Counted from the first letter of the stretch, positions 1 through 6,945 are shown. The stretch is DNA of 7,173 nt from SIAF01 sp046152955 (GCA_046152955.1 JBJXGA010000106.1:1-7173), one strand, 5' to 3'. Notes: generated from the sequence alone by a model not told the origin. Numbers and translations: made by a program.

Positions 1-1
1 G

Positions 2-706
2 CGGACGATCGACAGCTATCCGGTCGTGATCGTCGCGGGAGACATTGAGCTGACCGCTCCGGAAGGGCAGCGTCTGGCCCAATACATCGCCGCGGGCGGA
101 ACGCTCCTGGTCTGCGACGCGCACCTCACCGGTCCGGGGGTCGCCGCGCTGGCTCTTCCGCCGACGGGCGCCGTTCAGGAGAACGCCGGATACCGTTGGC
201 TGGGAAGCCCCGAGTTGCACCCCTCGCAATTGTTCCGCTACCGCGAAATCACACAGGGATCCGAACCGATCCGGCCACTGGCAACGACGGCCGACGGCAA
301 GTGCTTCTGCGCGGCGATCGACCGGGGTGCGGGAAGACTGGTGTACCTGTCGCTTCCCCGCGGGCTGGGAGTGGACCGCACGGCGCATCCCCTGGTGGCA
401 CGACTGTTCGCCCACCTCTCGCGCGGCCTGATGCCGATCGAGGTCTCCGGAGAAGTCGAATGGCTTGTGAGCCGCGGCAAGAGCACATGGCTCGTCACGC
501 TCCTCAATCCCGCCGGGCAGGACAAACCGCAGCAGGGGATCACAGCGACCAACTATCGGCTCAACAAGCCGACAACGATTCGAACGCACGTCCCCATCAC
601 GACAGCCCGCGATCGACTGCTCCCCAGCGATCCATTGAAGGTCGAGTCCGGCCAGATCCAATTGACCGTGCCGGCGGGGGGCGTGCGGATCATCGAACTG
701 AAGTGA
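2..706 (+). CDS. C-terminal part of a large protein of unknown function with a glutamine-amidotransferase-like fold segment (5' truncated)
   Basis: The reading frame is open from base 2 with no stop before it, so the gene starts outside the window; the GTG at 26 is probably internal. 234 residues are visible. The first part (about residues 5-125) alternates hydrophobic strands and helices: a strand ending in AGDIEL, then a helix leading into AAGGTLLVCD (about 30-39), and later GRLVYLSLPRGLG (about 111-123). This is the pattern of the Rossmann-like class I glutamine amidotransferase or beta-galactosidase-trimerisation fold, where the cell usually has a large secreted or glycosidase-like protein. 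The rest (about 140-234) is strand-rich and looks like a terminal beta-sandwich ending in VPAGGVRIIEL. I recall similar C-termini in large planctomycete hypothetical proteins, but have no named function to offer. No catalytic residues can be assigned. Coding is well supported; function is not. Confidence 0.8.
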   Translation, partial: RTIDSYPVVIVAGDIELTAPEGQRLAQYIAAGGTLLVCDAHLTGPGVAALALPPTGAVQENAGYRWLGSPELHPSQLFRYREITQGSEPIRPLATTADGKCFCAAIDRGAGRLVYLSLPRGLGVDRTAHPLVARLFAHLSRGLMPIEVSGEVEWLVSRGKSTWLVTLLNPAGQDKPQQGITATNYRLNKPTTIRTHVPITTARDRLLPSDPLKVESGQIQLTVPAGGVRIIELK

Positions 707-709
707 GTT

Positions 710-738
710 CGGGAGGGCGAACGTGCCCGTGAGCCGCC
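710..738 (+). repeat. GC-rich dispersed-type repeat, left copy
   Basis: A 29-bp stretch beginning CGGGAGGGCGA and ending GAGCCGCC. It matches the reverse complement of 909-937 at 22 of 29 positions, with the two ends (11 and 8 bp) identical and the middle diverged. It starts four bases after the stop codon, and GTTCG (707-711) can pair with CGAAC (718-722). From memory, GGGAGGGCGAGGCTCCCGCC-like sequences are scattered through planctomycete gaps; that part is recollection. Confidence 0.55.
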
Positions 739-784
739 GCTGCGCGTGGTACGCGACTGAACCGCCCCGTTGGGATGAAGCAGG

Positions 785-801
785 CTCTCGGCGAGAGTTT
801 T
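785..801 (+). terminator. Possible intrinsic terminator of the upstream gene
   Basis: CTCTC (785-789) pairs with GAGAG (793-797) across a three-base loop GGC and is followed directly by TTTT (798-801). The stem is only 5 bp, with possible G-T extension, and it sits about 80 bp past the stop of the truncated gene, so it is a weak candidate. It could instead be part of another repeat. Confidence 0.35.
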
Positions 802-835
802 CGGCTGTCCGTTTCACGATTACTCTCGACGAAAA

Positions 836-915
836 CACATTGGCGGCTTCCGGGGAACTTGCCTTGTTGACTCCCAACGGCGGGTCTCGACTTTCTCGAT
901 CGCACATTGGCGGCT
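836..915. repeat. 13-bp direct repeat CACATTGGCGGCT
   Basis: The 13 bases CACATTGGCGGCT occur at 836-848 and again at 903-915, 67 bp start to start. The second copy runs into the right-hand GC-rich repeat at 909-937. This suggests a local duplication or two related elements in tandem. Confidence 0.5.
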
Positions 916-937
916 CGGCGGGAGCCTCGCCCTCCCG
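909..937 (-). repeat. GC-rich dispersed-type repeat, right copy (inverted)
   Basis: Inverted partner of 710-738 (22 of 29 bases). By itself it folds: CGGGAG (919-924) pairs with CTCCCG (932-937) over a seven-base loop. On the plus strand it would be read as GSAGASPSR in frame with the spurious 723-1070 frame, a string I recall from many mistaken planctomycete gene calls. Confidence 0.6.
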
Positions 938-1066
938 GTACACAATTCCTTTTCACAGCACGTCGCGGAACGCGACTAAGTTCGCTCAGGGGAAATTGCG
1001 TCTCCACGAATGGTACGGCATGAGTGTCCGCGCTATTCCCCTATTTCCACAAGCCGATTTGTCGAA

Positions 1067-2350
1067 ATGAAACCTCGCAACACGCGATCATCAAAGCTCT
1101 GCGCACGAATCGGTTTGCGATTCCTGATCGCGGTCGTCCTGGTGTTGTGGCGCCTCCCGTTGGCCGCGCAGGAACCGACCGTGCCGTGCGTGGCGGTTCT
1201 TACCACCGAGTGGCGGCAGAATTCCCACGCCGATGTCATCGCCGGGCGATTGGTTGAGAGCGACACCCTCGATGGCCGTGGGGCTTTTCCGCGGTTGAAA
1301 TTGGTCTCGGCATTCACCGACCAGGTTCCGGCCAACGACCTCAGCCGAAAGCTTGCGGAAAAGCACGGCTTCCGGCTGTTCGACAGCATCGAAGGGGCGC
1401 TGACCCTGGGAGGCGAGCGGTTGGCGGTGGATGGGATTCTATTGATCGCCGAGCATGGTCGGTATCCGGAAACCCCGACCGGACAGTTTCAGTATCCCAA
1501 GCGCCGGTTCTGGGAGCAGGTGCTCAAGGTATTCGAAAAGAGCGGGCGCGTCGTGCCGGTGTTTCACGATAAGCACCTGGCGGACAACTGGGCCGACTCC
1601 CAGTGGATTCATCAGCAGATCGAGCGGCTGAAGATTCCGGTCCTGGCGGGGTCATCGCTCCCTTTGACGTGGCGCGAGCCCCCGCTCGACACGCGCCGCG
1701 ACGAGCCTCTTGAGGAGATTCTTGCCGTCTCCTATCACCGGCTCGATTCGTACGGCTTTCACGCGCTGGAAATGGTGCAATCGCTGGCGGAACGTCGCCG
1801 GGGAGGGGAGACCGGAATTCAGGAAGTCCGCTGTCTTGAGGGGGACGCCGTCTGGCAGGCGGGCCAGGCGGGTGAATACGATGAACAGCTTCTTGCCGCC
1901 GCGCTGGCGCGCTTGAAGTCACAGCCCATCCCCGCCGGGAAGAGCCTCCGCGAATTGATTCCGAAACCGACGCTGATGCAGTGGCGTTATGCGGACGGCC
2001 TGCGCGCCAGCGTCTTGACGCTGAACTACGCGGTCACGGAGTTTGCCTGCGCCTGGCGCACCCCCGATGGCCAGCGGCAAGCGACGCTCTTCCGCCTTCA
2101 GGAAGACCGCCCGTTGATGCACTTCACGTACCTCGTCCAGGGGATTGAGAAACTGATCCACGATCAGCGCGCTCCCTGGCCGCTCGAACGCACGCTGCTG
2201 ACCAGCGGCACGCTCGACGCGCTGCTCAACTCCAGAATGCAGGGAGGCCAGCCGCTACAGACGCCGTTCCTGAACATCCAATACGCCGCACCGCGACTGG
2301 ACTGGAAGCAACCTCCTCCCCCTCCGCCAGGGAGGCCGCTCGACGAATGA
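1067..2350 (+). CDS. Secreted conserved protein of unknown function, planctomycete-type family
   Basis: 427 residues from the ATG at 1067. An earlier ATG at 1010 would add 19 residues but would bury the signal peptide, so 1067 is preferred; neither start has a clear Shine-Dalgarno. Residues 1-34 form a signal peptide (basic KPRNTRSSK..., hydrophobic core about 19-34, cleavage near LAA before QEP), so the protein is probably exported. The mature part has conserved-looking blocks: LTTEW..NSHADVIAGR (about 45-61), KLVSAFTDQVPANDLSRKLA (about 78-97), GALTLGGERLAVDGILLIAEHG (110-131), PVFHDKHLADNWADSQW (164-180), AGSSLPLTWREPPLD (194-208), YGFHALEMVQ (229-238) and RRRGGETGIQEVRCLEGDAVW (243-263). 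I recognise this as a family common in Planctomycetes, annotated as hypothetical. The many His, Asp and Trp in these blocks hint at a binding or active site, but no reaction can be named. The C-terminus has a run of six prolines. Confidence 0.88.
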   Translation: MKPRNTRSSKLCARIGLRFLIAVVLVLWRLPLAAQEPTVPCVAVLTTEWRQNSHADVIAGRLVESDTLDGRGAFPRLKLVSAFTDQVPANDLSRKLAEKHGFRLFDSIEGALTLGGERLAVDGILLIAEHGRYPETPTGQFQYPKRRFWEQVLKVFEKSGRVVPVFHDKHLADNWADSQWIHQQIERLKIPVLAGSSLPLTWREPPLDTRRDEPLEEILAVSYHRLDSYGFHALEMVQSLAERRRGGETGIQEVRCLEGDAVWQAGQAGEYDEQLLAAALARLKSQPIPAGKSLRELIPKPTLMQWRYADGLRASVLTLNYAVTEFACAWRTPDGQRQATLFRLQEDRPLMHFTYLVQGIEKLIHDQRAPWPLERTLLTSGTLDALLNSRMQGGQPLQTPFLNIQYAAPRLDWKQPPPPPPGRPLDE

Positions 2351-2395
2351 CGCCATCCTCGACAGCCTCGGGCGAATGCCGACAGTGATGTGACC

Positions 2396-2416
2396 TGGCC
2401 AGTGGAGGCCAACTTT
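2396..2416 (+). terminator. Weak hairpin between convergent genes, possible terminator
   Basis: TGGCC (2396-2400) pairs with GGCCA (2407-2411) around a six-base loop, with CTTT just after. It lies in the 76-bp gap between two converging stops, where a terminator is expected, but the stem is short and the T run is poor. Confidence 0.25.
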
Positions 2417-2426
2417 CGGCAAGTCA

Positions 2427-3206
2427 TTACCGATGATCGGAGTTCAGTGCGGCGAGCAGTGCAGACCGCGTTAGTGCTTGCTGCGCGTCGCGAGTGATCG
2501 TCGGCTGGCCGTCGAAGAGCTGGTGGCCATAGTGTCCGAATTGCGAGTGATTCCCTCCTTCGATTTCGATCCACTTCGTGCCTGCGGGCAATAGCCGACG
2601 GTTGGCTTCGATCTTTTCGCGCGGCGCGACGCCATCCTGCGTGCCAAGCACCTTGGTGACCGCCATCGGCAGATTCGACAAATCGTCCTGCTTGGGATGC
2701 GTTGTGCCAATCAGCACCAGCGCTGAGAACGCCTTGGGACTCGTCTGGGCCACGCGGCCAGCCAGCGCGCCCCCCAGGGAATGCCCGGCAATGACCCACC
2801 GCGGAATCTCGGGATGATCTGCCACCACGCGACGGGCGCGCTCCAGGGTCAGGTCTTTGTGGGATGGCAACGGCGCGAAGCGATACGGCAAACGAACGAC
2901 ATAGACCGCATACCCCGCTTCGGCCAGCGGACGAAGCAACGGCGCATAGGCCTCGGCGGCAACCCCGGCACCACACACGAAGACCAGCCCCCCCTTGGGA
3001 GAAGACACCGGGCTGAACTCAAGCGTTGCCTTCCGATCGTCAACCACGACCTCCTGATCGCTCACCAGGAGAGCGGGATCAACTCCCTGGGTTCGCATGG
3101 TGTTGGCGAGCCACAGCGTCGAGCCTGTCGCCCAGAGAATAAACGCCCGACGAATCCAGCGTCTGAGGGCGCTGCGTGGTTTCTTCACGACTGGCTGATC
3201 GGGCAT
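2427..3206 (-). CDS. Membrane-anchored alpha/beta-fold hydrolase (Abhydrolase_5 / carboxymethylenebutenolidase-like)
   Basis: 259 residues, ATG at 3206-3204, stop TAA at 2429-2427. A basic N-terminus (KKPRSALRRWIRR, 8-20) precedes a hydrophobic segment (about 21-37), giving one membrane anchor or uncleaved signal with the enzyme outside the cytoplasm. The core starts with the strand GLVFVCGAG (73-81). The nucleophile elbow is GHSLGG (141-146, Ser143), the acid is Asp191 in GTQDGVAP and the base is His220 in EGGNHSQFGHYG. The spacing and the PEIPRWVIAGHSLGG and GGNHSQFG blocks fit a bacterial alpha/beta hydrolase group of about 250 residues with esterase-like but undefined substrates. A GAGAG at -8 is a weak ribosome site. 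A TACAAT-like box on the minus strand (3250-3245) sits about 38 bp before the start without an obvious -35. It converges on the upstream gene and shares no operon. Confidence 0.92.
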   Translation of the reverse strand: MPDQPVVKKPRSALRRWIRRAFILWATGSTLWLANTMRTQGVDPALLVSDQEVVVDDRKATLEFSPVSSPKGGLVFVCGAGVAAEAYAPLLRPLAEAGYAVYVVRLPYRFAPLPSHKDLTLERARRVVADHPEIPRWVIAGHSLGGALAGRVAQTSPKAFSALVLIGTTHPKQDDLSNLPMAVTKVLGTQDGVAPREKIEANRRLLPAGTKWIEIEGGNHSQFGHYGHQLFDGQPTITRDAQQALTRSALLAALNSDHR

Positions 3207-3322
3207 GTGGCGCTCTCAATGTCATCGGACCGGGAACGCGATCCATTGTAACAGAATGTCCTCGGTTGGGCTGGCGTTAGCACTACAGCGCAATTTGCGA
3301 ATCAATCCCCTATCCGAAAGCA

Positions 3323-3399
3323 GTTGAACAGGAGATCGCAGAGAGCCCGTGTGTGTCGTCAATTCCCTGCCAAACATTGCTCTGCGTTCTCTGCACCGC
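3323..3399. repeat. First, degenerate copy of the GAACAGGAG...GCAGAG inverted repeat
   Basis: Left arm 3323-3345 begins GTTGAACAGGAGATCGCAGA; the right part at 3380-3399 reads CTCTGCGTTCTCTGCACCGC. They resemble the two arms of the better preserved repeat at 3461-3628 (left arm shares GAACAGGAG and CGCAGAGA; right shares CTCTGCG and TCTCTGC), but mispair more. The unit is therefore present at least twice in 300 bp. Confidence 0.55.
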
Positions 3400-3460
3400 A
3401 ATCCAGCAGAGTCTTGATACGGCGAGAAGATTTTCGAGATGCGGGAACTCCTTTCAAAGC

Positions 3461-3628
3461 AAAAGGAAATGGAACAGGAGGGCGCAGAGATTGCAGAGAT
3501 GGGCGCGGCCTTGGGCCGCATGGATTCCGATTGACGCCCCTCTCCAGCGATCCAGTCGGGTTCGTTTGGTCAATAACGGTTGGATTTCTCTGCGTCCTCT
3601 GCGCCCTCCTGTTCAATTGTCCCCTTTT
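3461..3628. repeat. Long inverted repeat (28-bp arms, 25 matches)
   Basis: The left arm 3472-3499 pairs with 3587-3614 at 25 of 28 positions; the outer 18 (GAACAGGAGGGCGCAGAG) are perfect. Farther out, AAAAGG (3461-3466) pairs with CCTTTT (3623-3628), so the symmetry extends to the outside with an uneven spacer. The loop between the arms is 87 nt and contains one GCGGCC hairpin. There is no transposase gene. GCAGAG/CTCTGC-type repeats of this kind are, as I recall, dispersed in planctomycete and other soil or water bacterial genomes. Confidence 0.7.
3505..3519. repeat. GCGGCC-TTG-GGCCGC hairpin, copy 1
   Basis: A perfect 6-bp GC stem (3505-3510 with 3514-3519) and a three-base loop. It sits six bases inside the left arm of the long inverted repeat. 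Confidence 0.6.
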
Positions 3629-3632
3629 GATT

Positions 3633-3647
3633 GCGGCCCTTGGCCGC
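3633..3647. repeat. GCGGCC-CTT-GGCCGC hairpin, copy 2
   Basis: The same 6-bp stem (3633-3638 with 3642-3647) with loop CTT. Including the next two bases, the reverse complement of 3633-3649 matches 3503-3519 at 15 of 17 positions, so the two hairpins are inverted copies. This copy lies just outside the right arm instead of inside, so the two units are joined in a shifted order. Confidence 0.6.
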
Positions 3648-3856
3648 GCTGTGTTCTCCAGTTTCAGACTTACATCATCGTCCACGCTTTTCGCCAACAT
3701 GCGTTGTCGTGTTAGGTCGCCAGGAGCGCGTCGGACCGATAGAATCGGAAAATGATCACAGTGGCGGAACTTGTACTGGGCAGTCCCGTGGTCCATTTTT
3801 CGCATTGAAGTCTCGACGCGACGACTGATGCTGGCGGCCTTCTCAAAAACCTCGCA

Positions 3857-3861
3857 AAGGA
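3857..3861 (+). promoter_or_regulatory. Ribosome binding site (AAGGA) deciding a GTG start
   Basis: AAGGA ends seven bases before GTG at 3869, an ideal spacing. The next residues form a complete signal peptide, so the GTG is taken as the true start of the peptidase. Confidence 0.7.
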
Positions 3862-3868
3862 ATTTCCT

Positions 3869-5485
3869 GTGATCGGCAGAATTCTCCCGCTCGTTCTCCT
3901 GTTCACACTCGCTCCTTTCGCCCAGGCGGAGCCGCCGGAGGTTTCACCCGATCGGATCAGGGCCGCGGTGGCGCGGCTGGCGAGCGACCAGTTCGAAGGG
4001 CGCGGGCCGGGAACCAACGGCGAGATTCTGGCCACGGAGTATCTGGCTGACGAATTCGAGAAAGCGGGACTCAAGCCGGTTGCCGGTCGCGACTCCTTGT
4101 TTCAACGGGTGCCGCTCGTCCGGGTCGTGACGAGCAGCCAGGCAACGCTGCAGGCCGTGAAGGAGGGGAGCACGCTCGACATCCCGTGCGAAGAGGGCTT
4201 CGCCGGGATGAGCCAGACGCAGCAGGAGCTCGAAGAGTTCGACGCCGAGGCGGTCTTTGTCGGACATGGAATCACAGCGCCGGAGTTTGGTTGGGATGAC
4301 TATCAGGGGATCGACGTCAAGGGAAAAGTCGTCGTTCTGTTTACGAACGAACCCCCTTCGGACGACCCCCAGTTTTTCGGCGGTAGGGCACTCACCTATT
4401 ACGGGCGCTCGACGTTCAAATTCGAAGAGGCGGCGCGCCGTGGAGCGGTCGCCTGTTTCATCATCCACACCAGCGAGACGGCGGGTTATCCCTATTCCGT
4501 CGTGCGGCGACTGGAAGGGGCGCAGCTCCCGCGCGAGGCGGATAAGCCTGTGCTGGCCTTCGCCGGCTGGCTCTCCTCGCAGGCGGGAGACAACTTGCTG
4601 GGGCTGGCTGGCCACACGGTGGAAAGCGCATTGAAGGCCGCTGACACCAAGGGGTTTCACGGCTGGTCGTTGGGAGTTCGACTGAAGGGGCGTTTTCCGA
4701 CGACGATTGAGAAGTTCGTCAGCCACAACGTCGCCGCGCAAGTCGAAGGAAGCGATCCGCGGCTGGCGTCCGAGGCAGTCCTCTTCACGGCACATTGGGA
4801 TCATCTGGGAGTCGGGCGGGCCGTTCTGGGGGATACGATTTACAATGGCGCGGCGGACAATGCCACCGGCTGTGGATTGCTGCTCGAACTGGCCCGCGCC
4901 TGGTCGGCGCAGTCCCCCCCACCCAAACGCTCGGCGATTTTCCTGGCGGTGACGGCGGAAGAAAAAGGACTGCTCGGCTCGAAATACTATTCCCAGAATC
5001 CCCTGATTCCCCTGGAAAAGACGGCGCTCAATCTCAATTTCGACATGATTCTGCCGCTGGGGGTTCCCGAGGGGATCGTGGTGACTGGCGCGGATCGCAC
5101 GACGATCTGGCCGCAGGTGATGGCGGCGGCCGCGAAGAATCACCTCCGGATTGAGCCCGACCCGCGGGCGCACCTGGGGGCGTTCTTTCGGTCGGACCAT
5201 TTTTCCCTGGCCCGCGCCGGCGTCCCGGCGTTCTCCGTGGCGGCCAGCGCCAAGATCGCGGGACAGCCCCCGGAATCTGGCATCCAGGCGCTGAAGGAGT
5301 TCAACGACACGACGTACCACACACCTCAGGATGAACTGAAACCAGATTGGGACTTCTCCGGGTTTGCCGTGTTGGGACAGTTTGCACTGGACCTGGCCCG
5401 CGAAGTGGCCAACGCCGACGTGTTGCCCGCCTGGAATCCGGGGGATGAGTTCGACAAAGGACGGAGCGGATCCAGCAAGCGATGA
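3869..5485 (+). CDS. Secreted M28-family zinc metallopeptidase with inserted PA domain
   Basis: 538 residues from a GTG with AAGGA seven bases upstream. Residues 1-20 are a signal peptide ending AQA before EPP, so the enzyme is exported. Residues 28-70 (SDQFEGRGPGTNGEILATEYLA and on) are the usual lead-in of this family. About 120-260 form a protease-associated (PA) domain (FVGHGITAPEFGWDDYQGIDVKGKVVVL...), which typically caps or restricts access to the active site. The M28 core follows: zinc ligands His309 in TAHWDHLG, bridging Asp330 in GAADNATG, Glu365 next to the catalytic Glu364 in TAEEKGLLGSKYY, Asp392 in NFDM and His484 in TYHTPQDE. All are present, so it should be an active di-zinc amino- or carboxypeptidase; which peptide ends it cuts cannot be read. 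Its length suits PA-containing M28 proteins. The next gene follows after 93 bp in the same direction, so co-transcription is possible. Confidence 0.95.
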   Translation: MIGRILPLVLLFTLAPFAQAEPPEVSPDRIRAAVARLASDQFEGRGPGTNGEILATEYLADEFEKAGLKPVAGRDSLFQRVPLVRVVTSSQATLQAVKEGSTLDIPCEEGFAGMSQTQQELEEFDAEAVFVGHGITAPEFGWDDYQGIDVKGKVVVLFTNEPPSDDPQFFGGRALTYYGRSTFKFEEAARRGAVACFIIHTSETAGYPYSVVRRLEGAQLPREADKPVLAFAGWLSSQAGDNLLGLAGHTVESALKAADTKGFHGWSLGVRLKGRFPTTIEKFVSHNVAAQVEGSDPRLASEAVLFTAHWDHLGVGRAVLGDTIYNGAADNATGCGLLLELARAWSAQSPPPKRSAIFLAVTAEEKGLLGSKYYSQNPLIPLEKTALNLNFDMILPLGVPEGIVVTGADRTTIWPQVMAAAAKNHLRIEPDPRAHLGAFFRSDHFSLARAGVPAFSVAASAKIAGQPPESGIQALKEFNDTTYHTPQDELKPDWDFSGFAVLGQFALDLAREVANADVLPAWNPGDEFDKGRSGSSKR

Positions 5486-5578
5486 GGATCGACAGGCCTC
5501 GCCCGGATTTCGCCAGCATGGTCACATAGGATTCGGCAATTTGGAATTCCACTGAACAACACACAGGACAACTTCCTC

Positions 5579-6787
5579 ATGAACTGTCGATCTGCGATCC
5601 GATTCAGCCTGGTGTGCCTGGCCATCATCCAGGTTCAGTCATTGTCGCCGGGCAATTCCCCGGCGAGCGAGGTCGCAACGACAAAAACACCGGCGGGTGA
5701 TTTCGCCGGAGCAGTCCGGCTCGCATTGCCCCCCGTGATCTACGCCGTTCCCGGCGTCGAAGCGAATGTGTACTTTGACAATGTGGTCCTCGTCCTCAAC
5801 GCGGCCAATTTTGCATTCGACGTGCAATGCCCCAAGGGGAGGCAGCAGCAGGGGCGCTGGACGTTTTCACCGGGTGAGACTGACATCGGAGACCATCCGT
5901 TCGAACTGGAAGTGCGCAACGATCGCAATGAAATTGTCGCCCGCGGCCACAGCTCGGTGCGGGTGACGGCGGCCAGCGCAGGACAGGGGCGGGAAGTGGC
6001 CGCGCTGATGATCGGCGACAGCCTGACGCACGCGTCTGTCTACCCGAAGCGCTGGCAGACGTTGTGCGATACGCCGGCCGGACCAAAAATGACGCTCATC
6101 GGGTCGCACGGGCCGGGAGGGGTTCCGGGGACCATCCGGCACGAAGGGTATGGCGGGTGGACGGCGCAGCGGTTCGCCACGCATGCAGTCGGTGTCCCGC
6201 GGCAAGGGGACTACGCCAAACGGGCCAGCCCGTTTCTGTATCCTGGATCCGACGGCAAGCCAACACTCGACCTGACCGCCTACTGCCGCGACGTTTCCGA
6301 GGGGCGTCTCCCCGATATCGTGACGATCTTTCTCGGTCCCAACGACATCTTTTCAGCCACGGATGCGTCGATCGAGAGCGTCATCGACACGATGCTGGGG
6401 CATTACGACTCTCTGGTACAAATGGTCCAGACAGCGGCGCCGAAAGCGCGCATCGGTGTGATGCTGCCGGTTCCGCCTGCCGCGAGCCAGGATGCGTTCG
6501 GCGCGAACTATGCCAATGGACAGACGCGCTGGCAATACAAACGGAATCAGCATCGGCTGGTAGAGCGGATGCTCGAACGGTATGGGGGCCGCGAGACGGA
6601 AGGCATCCTGATCGTTCCGACGCACGTCAACCTCGATTGCCAGCACAACTACCCGGCCGAGTCAGCGCCAATCAATGCGGCCTCCGAGATCAAAGTCCTG
6701 CGGCAGAACAACGGTGTTCACCCGGCCCCCGCAGGCTACGACCAGATCGGCGACGTGCTATACGCCTGGCTCAAAGGTTTGCTGTAG
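5579..6787 (+). CDS. Exported SGNH/GDSL-type hydrolase with N-terminal beta domain
   Basis: 402 residues, ATG at 5579, with AGGA (5565-5568) ten bases upstream. A hydrophobic N-terminus (about 7-22) suggests export, though the cleavage site is not clear. Residues about 45-132 are strand-rich (VIYAVPGVEANVYFDNVVL..., ending HSSVRVTAA), an Ig- or beta-sandwich-like domain. The SGNH blocks follow: GDSLT with nucleophile Ser148 (146-150), a Gly in EGYGGW (189-194), GPND with Asn255 (253-256) and NGVHPAPAGYDQIGD with His381 (378-392). The usual catalytic Asp three residues before the His is Asn378 here. The family removes acyl groups, often acetyl from polysaccharides; the substrate here is unknown. 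It probably shares a transcript with the peptidase upstream and ends at the terminator 11 bases after its stop. Alternative function as a non-catalytic binding module cannot be excluded. Confidence 0.92.
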   Translation: MNCRSAIRFSLVCLAIIQVQSLSPGNSPASEVATTKTPAGDFAGAVRLALPPVIYAVPGVEANVYFDNVVLVLNAANFAFDVQCPKGRQQQGRWTFSPGETDIGDHPFELEVRNDRNEIVARGHSSVRVTAASAGQGREVAALMIGDSLTHASVYPKRWQTLCDTPAGPKMTLIGSHGPGGVPGTIRHEGYGGWTAQRFATHAVGVPRQGDYAKRASPFLYPGSDGKPTLDLTAYCRDVSEGRLPDIVTIFLGPNDIFSATDASIESVIDTMLGHYDSLVQMVQTAAPKARIGVMLPVPPAASQDAFGANYANGQTRWQYKRNQHRLVERMLERYGGRETEGILIVPTHVNLDCQHNYPAESAPINAASEIKVLRQNNGVHPAPAGYDQIGDVLYAWLKGLL

Positions 6788-6798
6788 GGCTTTGGAGT

Positions 6799-6820
6799 GC
6801 GGGAGATTTCTCCCGCTTTT
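6799..6820 (+). terminator. Intrinsic terminator of the SGNH gene
   Basis: GCGGGAG (6799-6805) pairs with CTCCCGC (6810-6816) over loop ATTT, and TTTT follows. It begins 11 bases after the stop and ends the peptidase-SGNH transcript. This is the best terminator in the window. Confidence 0.8.
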
Positions 6821-6837
6821 CGTACTTACGGAACCGA

Positions 6838-6849
6838 CGCTGTACAGCG
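6838..6849. repeat. Perfect 12-bp palindrome CGCTGTACAGCG
   Basis: The sequence equals its own reverse complement. It could be a dimeric protein binding site, but no gene start is near and chance cannot be excluded. Confidence 0.35.
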
Positions 6850-6945
6850 CGAGGCGGGTGCCGGGGTCAGAGCGGTTTCAAAAAGCGAAACGTCTTTTGC
6901 GCCGCGAGCGTGGCGCGTCTCCGCCAGTTCGCCGACAGGGTTGCC

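Larger units (their letters stand above)
707..1066. other. Gene-free gap with repeats
   Basis: No convincing gene lies between the stop at 704-706 and the ATG at 1067. An open frame crosses it on the plus strand (723-1070) and another on the minus strand (690-1007), but both read straight through the repeat copies and resemble no protein I know. The gap holds two inverted copies of a GC-rich repeat (710-738 and 909-937), a short hairpin followed by four T (785-801) and a 13-bp direct repeat (836-848, 903-915). From about 940 to 1066 I see nothing definite, and no clear promoter for the next gene. Confidence 0.7.
3207..3868. other. Gene-free gap of about 660 bp rich in inverted repeats
   Basis: This lies between two divergent starts (minus-strand hydrolase at 3206, plus-strand peptidase at 3869), so it must hold the promoters of both. 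Open frames cross it on both strands (for example 3324-3755 and 3359-3805), but they are created by the repeats and have no start signals or protein-like pattern. Positions 3323-3399 and 3461-3647 are repeat. Positions 3650-3855 contain nothing I can name: no good sigma-70 or sigma-54 site was found by eye. Confidence 0.7.

Noticed and set aside
395..409. TGGCACGACTGTTCG resembling a sigma-54 promoter
   Set aside because: It lies inside the first coding region, lacks the GC of the -12 box, and no gene starts just downstream.
723..1070. 115-residue plus-strand frame in the first gap
   Set aside because: It translates the repeats (including GSAGASPSR) and has no signal or domain. The downstream gene has its own start at 1067.
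2321..2335. CCTCC/GGAGG hairpin near the end of the second gene
   Set aside because: It is inside the coding sequence for the proline run and followed by no T tract; codon composition explains it.
3323..3649. CRISPR array
   Set aside because: The repeats are inverted, unevenly spaced and divergent, with no unit-length spacers and no cas gene in the window.
3324..3805. Overlapping frames on both strands in the second gap
   Set aside because: They are built from the inverted repeats, so both strands stay open by symmetry; none has a ribosome site or protein-like pattern.
3944..5320. 458-residue open frame on the minus strand
   Set aside because: It lies opposite the M28 peptidase, whose zinc ligands, signal peptide and ribosome site are all on the plus strand. 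The minus frame is Arg- and Pro-rich with no domain pattern, as expected for a GC-rich antisense shadow.
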